NCBI GenBank assembly: GCA_934454655.1
Contig: CAKSFK010000005.1
Location: forward strand, 1-64,000
DNA: 64,000 nt
Origin: an uncultured Eubacteriales bacterium
GTDB taxonomy: Bacteria > Bacillota > Clostridia > Oscillospirales > Acutalibacteraceae
Direction of reading: 5' to 3'
Part shown: positions 1-7,730 of the stretch, in pieces
Layout: each line of letters begins with the position of its first letter
Numbering within the stretch: position 1 is the stretch's first letter
The notes under the pieces: model-generated
What the model saw: only the letters and a program-made list of their open reading frames with translations
Databases searched by the model: none
Told to the model about the DNA's origin: nothing
Made by a program: the position numbers and the translations under genes

Positions 1-2787
1 GAGCTTATGAAAATGTGCAATTCGGAAAACAGCCTGCTGATTGCGGGCTTCGGATTTAAAACCGAGGGCTTTCAAAATGCCGATACCGTAAAGGTGAGTG
101 CGTTTACGCTTTCCTTAAATAAAGAACCGTATGTACCCACAGTTACAAAGCACGCGGAATCGTGGATATTAAATCATACCCCCACCGCTTGGTGGAGCTG
201 GGACTGGAATATGAGCGATTCGGATATGTCGCGCATATCCGGAGAGGCAGACTCAAAAGGCGGAATAAAGCTTAATTTCAAGGGCGATTTTGAGGATTTA
301 CGCTATATGGCTTCCGCTTATACGGTGGATTTGAAAACCGACCCATATTTCTATGCGCGATTCGATACGGAGGTGCCGTGTGAACTTTATTTGCTTGTAT
401 CAGGCAGCTCGGAGGGCAATAGCGGTATAAAAATCAGCGATAAGCTGTACAGCGGCAATGTAAACGAAAAATTCAGAATTTCCGATATTGCGGCGCTGGC
501 ACCATACATTAAAAATAATTCAATTTCGGTTTACGGCTTCCGCCTTATTCCGCAGGATGATCCGACAGGCAAGAATATTTATTTCCGCACAATGGATTTT
601 GGTGATATGAATTTTGCTATCGATCTTGAATCGGTGATGAGGCCTGCGGCACCGACCCTTACCTCAAACATAAAGGAAATGACCGATTCCGTTGAAATAA
701 CTGTTTCGGGAGTGCCTGAATCTGCGGGGCTTATACAGTACAGAATAGGCAGACACGGCGAATGGCAGACATATTCGGGCGCAGTTACAATTAAGAAAAA
801 TATTGAGCTTTTTGCCCGCTATATTGATGAAAACGGGTATTGGTCGATTCCCGGAAGTCTTGCGGTGAGCAATATTACAAAAGCGCCGTCGGAAGATGCA
901 AAGCCGGTAATTCCCAACTGGTTTTCGCCGGATACGCTCACAAACTGTTGGTATAACTGGGACTGGCGCTACGGCAGCGACGATCAGGATAGGTTCGCGC
1001 TTGACGCGACCGATAAATATTGGACTGCCCGCGTTGATAAAGAATGGTGCAAACGCATTGAAACGCAGCATAACAACAGTGATTTCCACTGCCTTATAGA
1101 TTTAGATGAGCAAACCGAACTTTTCTATAAAATCGACACCCAGTTTGAGCTTAAAATAAGCCTGAAGGTTAAAACAGGGGCCGCAAACAGCAGCTACGCC
1201 ACAGTGCCCGTAGGCACGCTTACGGCGGGTAAAAATTCCGGCTCATTTAATATTTCGGATAATTCGGAGCTGCTCTCAATCAGCGACGACGAAAATAAGC
1301 TTACCGTTTCGGGCGTTATTTTCGAATTTGCCACAACTAAGGGAAACTGCTTTACGGTTGAGCGCTTCCTCTTTGATTCCGAAGACGCTTATTACCCCGG
1401 TTACGGCGGGCAGGATACTGTAAGGGAAATTACACCGACATGGTTTGAGCCTGAGCAGGTAGATAAGTGGCTTAACGGCAAAAAACAGATAAATATATCC
1501 GATAGAGCGGCTACGGTAGAAATAAATACCGATAACGATTGGTGCGCTACTGTGAATAATGCAGCCGAGGTTTCTGATATTACATCAAACGGAACGTCGG
1601 TAAGAATAAATCTGCAGGGTGCAAATACTCTGTATCTCAAAACCGACAGCGAATTTTCGGCTGATATTCTGCTCGGAATACGCTCGGGCGGTGTTGTGAA
1701 ATATGTAAAGCTGGGCAGTTTGCAAAAGGGCAAGAGCGAGCAGGTAATTGATCTTAAAAATATCGAAAAGCTTTCTCAGCTTGCAAATAACGGTTCGCTC
1801 ACCGTAACAGGAATAAGGTTTGTTCCTCAAAATGCGGCTGACGGTGATAGCTTAAAAGTGGATTTGTGCATTTTTAATGCCGCAGGGAAAGAATACCCGG
1901 GATATGAGGATACAGATAAGCTGAAAGCTGATGAAAAGGCCGCGGCGGCAGTTGACAAAAAGATACGCGCCATAGGAACAGTAACCCTTAAAAGCCTTGA
2001 TGCAATTAAGGCGGCGCGCACGGCGTATGAAGCGCTTAACAGTTATCAGCGCTCGCTTGTAACGGAATACGCATCACTTGTAAACGCGGAAAACAGCTAC
2101 TACGCACTGGCACTTGCAAACGGAATATTCACGGAAGAACTTCCGCTTGATATGATACTGTCGCATATTTCGGAGAATCCTTCGTCACTTATTGAAATAA
2201 ACCTTACCGCCGCTCAAAAGCTGCCTGCGAAATTGCTTGCTGCTGCAAAGAATAACAGTTGCGATATAAGGGTTAATATTTATAATGATAAGGAAAATGA
2301 GCTGATCTACAGCATAGTTTTACAGAGTAAAGACCTGACCGATACATCAGCCCCGTTTGATACGTCGCTTTCTTTCGCTGAGCCAAAGCTTACTGCGGCT
2401 CATAAAAAAGCACTGGGAACCGCAAAAAAGCTTTTTTACGGAATGAATAAGGAAAATCGCGTTACTTCGTACCTTATTATAATGCTTAACGGTAAAAACA
2501 GCCTGTTTGCTACCGATAAAAACGAGCTTTACAATTTCGCGGTAAACAAAGACTTTAACTTACAGTCGGATTTCAGCACGGTTCGCAATAACTCTGTAAC
2601 ATTACTTATAAAGGGCGGAGGAGAGTATATGCTTTGCGAAAAGAATATCGTAAATGTATCGGCAGCGCCGAACAGATCGCCGTTGACGGGTGAAAAGAGC
2701 AATGCTTTTCCGATAATACTTAATCTCGCCTCGATAACGATGCTGGCGGTACTTACCTTTAAAATGAAAAAGGGGAAAGAAAGATGA
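1..2787 (+). CDS. Large modular surface protein, 5' end outside window
   Basis: The reading frame is open to the first base of the window, so the gene starts upstream; the first internal ATG is at position 7. Counting from that ATG, three related modules of about 150 residues can be seen at roughly 50-200, 305-460 and 485-635. Each has a Trp/Asp-rich start (WWSWDW, CWYNWDW) and ends in a G-(F/I)-x-F/L strand, and two are followed by YPGY. The first 45 residues resemble the end of a fourth module. Residues 215-290 look like a chitobiase-C-terminal or FN3-like domain (IQYRIGRHGEWQTYSG). Residues 640-700 form a small helical repeat of a kind common in clostridial wall proteins. The C-terminus has a hydrophobic segment followed by KMKKGKER, preceded by SPLTGE, which is only vaguely like a sortase motif. 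Binding of a polysaccharide at the cell surface is inferred from structure and neighbours. It overlaps the next gene by ATGA. Confidence 0.7.
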   Translation, partial: ELMKMCNSENSLLIAGFGFKTEGFQNADTVKVSAFTLSLNKEPYVPTVTKHAESWILNHTPTAWWSWDWNMSDSDMSRISGEADSKGGIKLNFKGDFEDLRYMASAYTVDLKTDPYFYARFDTEVPCELYLLVSGSSEGNSGIKISDKLYSGNVNEKFRISDIAALAPYIKNNSISVYGFRLIPQDDPTGKNIYFRTMDFGDMNFAIDLESVMRPAAPTLTSNIKEMTDSVEITVSGVPESAGLIQYRIGRHGEWQTYSGAVTIKKNIELFARYIDENGYWSIPGSLAVSNITKAPSEDAKPVIPNWFSPDTLTNCWYNWDWRYGSDDQDRFALDATDKYWTARVDKEWCKRIETQHNNSDFHCLIDLDEQTELFYKIDTQFELKISLKVKTGAANSSYATVPVGTLTAGKNSGSFNISDNSELLSISDDENKLTVSGVIFEFATTKGNCFTVERFLFDSEDAYYPGYGGQDTVREITPTWFEPEQVDKWLNGKKQINISDRAATVEINTDNDWCATVNNAAEVSDITSNGTSVRINLQGANTLYLKTDSEFSADILLGIRSGGVVKYVKLGSLQKGKSEQVIDLKNIEKLSQLANNGSLTVTGIRFVPQNAADGDSLKVDLCIFNAAGKEYPGYEDTDKLKADEKAAAAVDKKIRAIGTVTLKSLDAIKAARTAYEALNSYQRSLVTEYASLVNAENSYYALALANGIFTEELPLDMILSHISENPSSLIEINLTAAQKLPAKLLAAAKNNSCDIRVNIYNDKENELIYSIVLQSKDLTDTSAPFDTSLSFAEPKLTAAHKKALGTAKKLFYGMNKENRVTSYLIIMLNGKNSLFATDKNELYNFAVNKDFNLQSDFSTVRNNSVTLLIKGGGEYMLCEKNIVNVSAAPNRSPLTGEKSNAFPIILNLASITMLAVLTFKMKKGKER

Positions 2788-3851
2788 AAAAAATTGCTTG
2801 CAAAATTTCGGCATTATTGTGTGCGGCGGCAATGCTTACGGCATTATTACCCGCATTCGGCGTTTCTGCGGCGGCACAAACCAAAAAGTTTTTAGACCCC
2901 ATGGAGGATTCGGCGTTTCCCAAGGCTTACAGCGTAAAAACAATTCTTCCCGCAAATTACGATGTGACCGAGGCTCAGATTAAGGCAAACGGCGGTGTTT
3001 TCGGGGCAAATTCCGATAGGCGCGCGCTTGCCGCCTTTAAAACCAATAAGACAATGAAGTTGTTTAAAGAGGTTTTCGGCAACGACTACTCCCGCACGCA
3101 GACCCTTATGAAAAACTATGTTGCCTGCGAACTGGAGCTGATTTACGAATTTAAAAACGGCTTTAAGGACTTTGAATTTATGGGAATAGCAGGTGCCGGA
3201 AACTGGGCGGGAGCCTGGGGTATGGAGGAAAATCCTCCGCTTGAAATAGCCTATTCAAATACCGCAACCGGCGGATGGAAAACTCTTAATTACAAGGATA
3301 TGCGCGATATGCCTGCGGCAGAGGGCTCGACCTACTGCTATTTCCGCGGAAAAAATATTCCGACCAACGCCAGATATTTGCGCATCCGTTTTTTAAACGG
3401 CGCGGATTACAACAGCGCGAATAACTTTTGGGAGCCGCGTTATGAAAACTGGGCATGTGCGCTGGGGTATTTGCTTGTAAACGAATATACCGCTCCGCAG
3501 TCGGGAGGAAGCGCATCCGGCAGCAGCACAGGTACTTCTTCCGTAAATAACGGCGGCGGAAATGCAACCTCGCAGAAGCCGAACGGTACTTCTTCTGCCG
3601 ATAATACATCGGGTACCGTCTCTGACACTGCTTCTGAAAACGACGGCACGGCAACGGGAAGCAATCCCGATAATAACGGAGATGCGCCGTCGGACGATAC
3701 CGTTGTGGATGTAAAAAAGGATGTTAAACGCGAGATTGACTGGAGGATTACGGGAATAATTATCGCTGCGGATGCTTTGGCGGTCGGCGGAGTAATTGTC
3801 GTTTTGATCCTGCTTTACAAAAAGAAGGTTAGAGAATTAAAAATCAAATAA
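2784..3851 (+). CDS. Tail-anchored extracellular protein, function unknown
   Basis: 355 residues. An N-terminal signal peptide (KK, then a Leu/Ala-rich core ending near GVSAAAQ) leads into an extracellular domain of about 210 residues rich in aromatic and Gly residues (AGNWAGAWGMEENPP, FWEPRYENWA). A Ser/Thr/Gly/Asn-rich linker (about 240-310) and one C-terminal membrane helix (about 325-345) with a basic tail follow. The layout is that of a wall-spanning surface protein held in the membrane by its C-terminus. The start ATG overlaps the stop of the preceding gene (ATGA) and has an AGGGGAAAG ribosome binding site. I do not recognise the domain; a galactose-binding-like beta-sandwich is possible. 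Its position between a modular surface protein and importer genes suggests glycan handling, by inference only. Confidence 0.65.
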   Translation: MKKIACKISALLCAAAMLTALLPAFGVSAAAQTKKFLDPMEDSAFPKAYSVKTILPANYDVTEAQIKANGGVFGANSDRRALAAFKTNKTMKLFKEVFGNDYSRTQTLMKNYVACELELIYEFKNGFKDFEFMGIAGAGNWAGAWGMEENPPLEIAYSNTATGGWKTLNYKDMRDMPAAEGSTYCYFRGKNIPTNARYLRIRFLNGADYNSANNFWEPRYENWACALGYLLVNEYTAPQSGGSASGSSTGTSSVNNGGGNATSQKPNGTSSADNTSGTVSDTASENDGTATGSNPDNNGDAPSDDTVVDVKKDVKREIDWRITGIIIAADALAVGGVIVVLILLYKKKVRELKIK

Positions 3852-3883
3852 CCGTAAAATTATCAGAAAGGGCGGTGCGCCGG

Positions 3884-4645
3884 ATGAAAAAAATTAAGAC
3901 AGTAATAATCGCTTGCGTTTCTATTGCCGTTTTATCTGGCGCTGCCGCCGCGGGTGTAAAAATGCTTGAAACAAAAAACGCTTATCTTACTATCAACAAC
4001 GACTCCGTTTCAAAGGATGAGTTGGAATTTTATATGACGGCCTCCCGCGCAGACACAATTTTAAGGTTTGCTTCAGATTCGTCATCCGGTGCGGATAAGG
4101 ACTTTTGGGTAACCGAGCAAAACGGAACGGCTCCGGCGGAGTATTTATCCGAAATTGCGGTTAAAGACCTAAAAAATGACAGAGCGTTATTTACCGAATG
4201 TGAAAAGCGCGGGCTTTGCGAAAAGCTGAATTATGAAAAAATTATAAAGCAAATGAACGCCGAAAACGCCGCGCGTGCGAAAAAGCTTAAGAGCGGAGAG
4301 CCGGTTTACGGCGTTACGGAATACACCGCCGTCTCATATTACGATTATCTTAAAAGTAATTTGCAGATTGCTCTGCGCGAGGAATTGGAAAACGAAGGCG
4401 TCATAACAGAGGACGATGTAAAGCTTAAGCAGTATTACAATCAAATTAAAAACAGCGATCCGTTTTTCTGTAATACCGACGGCAGCTTTAAGAAATATGA
4501 GGATGTCCTTGCGAAGGTGAAATATCTTTACAGGGAAAAGTGCTTTTCGGATTTTATAGAACAGTCATCAAAAAAACAAACAGTGAGGCAAAACACCGAA
4601 AAACTGAAAAAACTTGCAGTTGAAATCGGTAGGGGGGAAAGATAA
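3884..4645 (+). CDS. Exported SurA/PrsA-N-like protein lacking a PPIase domain
   Basis: The frame is open from a GTG at 3875, but the AAAGGG at 3868-3873 fits the ATG at 3884 better, giving 253 residues. The protein starts with a signal anchor (about residues 5-25) and then has the helical pattern of the SurA N-terminal chaperone domain: a short beta strand (YLTINNDSVSKDELEFYM), several charged helices, and a return helix (VITEDDVKLKQYYNQIKNSD) that in PrsA and SurA precedes the peptidyl-prolyl isomerase domain. No parvulin domain follows. A role in folding or export of the co-transcribed surface proteins is an inference from the fold and the operon. It lies 3 bases before the next gene, with its stop within range of the same ribosome binding region. 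Confidence 0.55.
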   Translation: MKKIKTVIIACVSIAVLSGAAAAGVKMLETKNAYLTINNDSVSKDELEFYMTASRADTILRFASDSSSGADKDFWVTEQNGTAPAEYLSEIAVKDLKNDRALFTECEKRGLCEKLNYEKIIKQMNAENAARAKKLKSGEPVYGVTEYTAVSYYDYLKSNLQIALREELENEGVITEDDVKLKQYYNQIKNSDPFFCNTDGSFKKYEDVLAKVKYLYREKCFSDFIEQSSKKQTVRQNTEKLKKLAVEIGRGER

Positions 4646-4648
4646 AAA

Positions 4649-6436
4649 ATGAAACGAATAACGGCAATTCTTTTATCGGTTTATATGATTTTTGCTCTTG
4701 CGGGCTGTGTTAAGGTTACAACAACTACTATAACGCGCAGAACAAAGGCGAATAACACCGCTTCGGATTCCTCATCACAGGCAACTTCATCGGATAATAC
4801 AGGCACAGACCGTGAAAATACCGATTCCTCAAAAGTTTCATCGGACTCGGTCAATTCCTCTGAAACGGTAAGCCGCACCGATAACGCCGACATTGATTTA
4901 ACGGTAAAGCAGGCGGCTGTATTTAACGGAGCGCGCAAAGAGGAAAGCGGATACGCTCTTTATTATGTGGACAGCGAAAACGGCGACGATGAAAACGACG
5001 GCAGAACCAAGCGTTCTGCATGGAAAACGCTAGACAATGTAAATAGCCGCACCTTTGAGCCCGGAACGAAAATAATGCTTAAATGCGGCAGTGTGTTTGA
5101 TCAAATGCTCGTTCCGCGTTCTTCGGGAACGGAGGGTAAGTATTTTATTATAGACAGCTACGGCAAGGGTGCTAAGCCGATTATAAACGGCGACGGTGAG
5201 GCGCAGGCGGTGCTTATTTCTTCTTTGCAGTATATTGAAATACGAAATCTTGAAATTCGCAACCCCTCGGAATATTCCGCTTCGCGCAAGGGAGTTGCGG
5301 TTTATGCCGGAGGACAGGTTAGCAGCGGGGTTTTCCATAAGGGCGGTGTGTTTAATCACATTTACCTTATAAATCTTGATGTTATTGATGTTTCCTGTAC
5401 CGACGGTCAGCGCTTTTACGGCGGAATAGTATTCTATTCTCGCGAATCCGAAAACCCGACTTCGTTCAACGAAATTCTGGTTCAGGGATGCACTGTTAAA
5501 AACACGGGCGGTTCGGGAATAGCAATGGCTTCTGATTACGAGCACGGACCCGGAGTTGAGTGGTCGGCGTATGAATATACCCCATCGACCAATGCGACCT
5601 TCCGCAATAATTTTGTTTCCCACTGCGCGTCGGACGGTATTTTCATATCGGCGGTCAAGGGCTTACTTATAGAGTCGAATACCGTATCCGATACTTCTTA
5701 TGCGGATGGCGCCTATGCGGGTATATGGCCGCATTACAGTTCAAATGTTGTAATGCAGTATAACGAGGCATATGATGTAAAGCTGGTAGGCGGCGACGGT
5801 CAGGGCTACGATGTTGATATAGACTGTGTGAATACCAAGGTGCAATACAATTACAGCCACGATAACGAAGGCGGATTTATTCTTCTGTGTACCGACGGCT
5901 CTAACGGCGGCTATAACAAGGATATTTCGGTTCGTTACAACATAAGCCAAAACGACAAAAGTCAGATTTTCACGCTCTCGGGACCGATTTCCGATGTGAA
6001 AATTTACAATAACACGGTTTATACCAAGGCGGGGCTTAGAACCAACCTTGTGGGCTCTTATGACTGGGGAACGGCTGCCAGCCCGAAAAATGTACGGTTT
6101 ACAAACAACATTTTCAATATGAACTCTACAGGCTGGTGTTCGTTTATTATTCCGAGCCGAATTACATTTGATACAAACCTGTTTTACGGCACATACGCTT
6201 TTACACAGTTGTTCCAGTCGGGTGTAAAGATCAGCGGCACATTAACCGCGGATCCGATGTTTGTAAATCCCGGAACCGGTGTGATTGGCCGCGATACGCT
6301 CGGCGGTTATAGATTAAAGTCCGGCTCTCCGGCAATCAATTCCGGCAAATGGATTTCTCAGTGCGGAGGCAGGGATTTTTACGGGAAAACGGTAACAAAG
6401 GAAGGATTACCCGATCTCGGCGCGATTGAATACTAA
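4649..6436 (+). CDS. Beta-helix lipoprotein, pectate-lyase-superfamily fold
   Basis: 595 residues. A lipoprotein signal with lipobox LAGC (about residues 17-20) is followed by a Ser/Thr/Asp-rich linker to about residue 95. The rest reads as a right-handed parallel beta-helix. It opens with the typical YYVDSENGDDENDGRTK cap and W-K-T-L-D, then shows repeated short strands with Asn/Gly turns (IEIRNLEIRNP, GCTVKNTGGSGIAM, NNFVSHCASDGIFIS, YNEAYDV, YNYSHDNEGGF). It ends with the SPAINSG...DFYGKT...DLGAIEY signature seen in many beta-helix polysaccharidases. This could be a polysaccharide lyase, hydrolase or epimerase, or a binding scaffold; no catalytic set can be assigned by eye. It sits just upstream of a solute-binding protein, so depolymerising or holding the imported glycan is plausible. 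Confidence 0.7.
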   Translation: MKRITAILLSVYMIFALAGCVKVTTTTITRRTKANNTASDSSSQATSSDNTGTDRENTDSSKVSSDSVNSSETVSRTDNADIDLTVKQAAVFNGARKEESGYALYYVDSENGDDENDGRTKRSAWKTLDNVNSRTFEPGTKIMLKCGSVFDQMLVPRSSGTEGKYFIIDSYGKGAKPIINGDGEAQAVLISSLQYIEIRNLEIRNPSEYSASRKGVAVYAGGQVSSGVFHKGGVFNHIYLINLDVIDVSCTDGQRFYGGIVFYSRESENPTSFNEILVQGCTVKNTGGSGIAMASDYEHGPGVEWSAYEYTPSTNATFRNNFVSHCASDGIFISAVKGLLIESNTVSDTSYADGAYAGIWPHYSSNVVMQYNEAYDVKLVGGDGQGYDVDIDCVNTKVQYNYSHDNEGGFILLCTDGSNGGYNKDISVRYNISQNDKSQIFTLSGPISDVKIYNNTVYTKAGLRTNLVGSYDWGTAASPKNVRFTNNIFNMNSTGWCSFIIPSRITFDTNLFYGTYAFTQLFQSGVKISGTLTADPMFVNPGTGVIGRDTLGGYRLKSGSPAINSGKWISQCGGRDFYGKTVTKEGLPDLGAIEY

Positions 6437-6452
6437 GAAAGGAAGATCTTTT

Positions 6453-7703
6453 ATGAACCTAAGAAAAACGGCATCAATGGTATTAGCAATATGCACTGTG
6501 CTTTCAGGTCTTGCGGGCTGCGGCGGCAGCGGAAGCGGCGGCAGCGGAAAGGCTGATATTAAATCGGTCAGCCTGCCCGAAAAGCTTGACGGCAGCGTGA
6601 TTAAAATTCTCGCTTACGACGGCTGGGAGCAGGAGCACGCCGACATACGCAAGCAATTAAAGGATTGGTACGGCGCTACGGTTGAGTACACCGTGGTTGA
6701 CGATAAAGATATGAAAAATAAACTGGCGGTTGACCTTGCGGCAAATATCACCTATGATATGATGCCGATAAACGCCGACAGAATTTTAAATAATCTTGCC
6801 ACGCCTATTACAAAGTATGTGGATCTGAACGAGGACATTTTTAAGGATTACAAAAAGATCGGCGATTTTGTAACCTTTAACGGCGAGGTATACGGTATGC
6901 CGAGCGTACCGAATATGGAGGTTATAATCTACAATAAAACCCTGATTGAAAACCTCGGCTATGATCTGCCGCTTGATCTTTACAAGCAGGGCAAATGGAA
7001 CTGGGATACCTTTAAAAATCTTACCACAAGTCTTTGCCGTGAAAAAACAGCCGACGGCGACGCAATAACCGCCTTTTCCTCATGGGATACAAATATATTT
7101 TTAAAGGCTAACAACAGCGGCTTTGTTAAGTGGACGGATCATAAATATGCGCTTAATCTTGAAGATAACAAGCTGCGCGAGGCGCTTAATTATTTCCAAG
7201 GCTTATCTTCTGTCGGGGCGTTTACGGGCTGGCAGGGCTGGAGTCAGGCTGATTTTCAGCTCGGCACAATGGCAATGTGCGTTGACCGCTTCGGCAATAA
7301 AACCCACTTTGTATCCGATTTAACTTTTGATTGGGATTTTGTTCCGTTCCCGACGGGCTATTCGGGCGATGAAAATGTTGCGCCGGGTACAATTGCTACC
7401 TACGGCGTGCCTAAGGGTTCTTCCAATCCTTCGGGCGGCGCTGCATACGCATATCTTTTCTGTAAGCAGGATTATGAGCGCAGAAAGCAGTATCTTAAAG
7501 GCTATTTGACCGACGAACAGGTTGAACGCTTTGAATCGCTTTACGGAAAAATTTCAAAGGATTATGACACTATAGGTATTGAAAATACCGACGCGCTTAT
7601 ATGGGATGTAATGAACGGCGCGGATATAACCGCAACCCTTGAATCCTATAAAACCAAATGGCAGGGAGAGCTTGACGCTTATACTGCGGCTCTTCCGAAA
7701 TAG
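6453..7703 (+). CDS. Carbohydrate ABC importer solute-binding lipoprotein (family 1)
   Basis: The frame opens at 6426 inside the preceding gene, but the ATG at 6453 with GAAAGGAAG upstream is the likely start (416 residues). The lipobox is LAGC, followed by a Gly/Ser linker. The body has the features of family 1 extracellular solute-binding proteins: an early VIKILAYDGWEQEHADIRKQ strand-helix, GEVYGMPSVPN in the middle, WNWDTFKNLTTSL, and a late GVPKGSSNPSGGAAYAYLFCK helix. It would capture an oligosaccharide outside the membrane and deliver it to one of the two permease pairs downstream. Which pair it serves cannot be told from sequence, since a second binding protein is encoded immediately after. 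Confidence 0.85.
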   Translation: MNLRKTASMVLAICTVLSGLAGCGGSGSGGSGKADIKSVSLPEKLDGSVIKILAYDGWEQEHADIRKQLKDWYGATVEYTVVDDKDMKNKLAVDLAANITYDMMPINADRILNNLATPITKYVDLNEDIFKDYKKIGDFVTFNGEVYGMPSVPNMEVIIYNKTLIENLGYDLPLDLYKQGKWNWDTFKNLTTSLCREKTADGDAITAFSSWDTNIFLKANNSGFVKWTDHKYALNLEDNKLREALNYFQGLSSVGAFTGWQGWSQADFQLGTMAMCVDRFGNKTHFVSDLTFDWDFVPFPTGYSGDENVAPGTIATYGVPKGSSNPSGGAAYAYLFCKQDYERRKQYLKGYLTDEQVERFESLYGKISKDYDTIGIENTDALIWDVMNGADITATLESYKTKWQGELDAYTAALPK

Positions 7704-7730
7704 ACCCCGTAACTGAAAGGAATGGAAGCA

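Noticed and set aside
2640..2787. SPLTGE near the C-terminus of the first protein as a sortase signal
   Set aside because: The first position is S instead of L and the hydrophobic segment and tail are only roughly placed; a plain membrane anchor is as likely. Kept as a remark in the feature.
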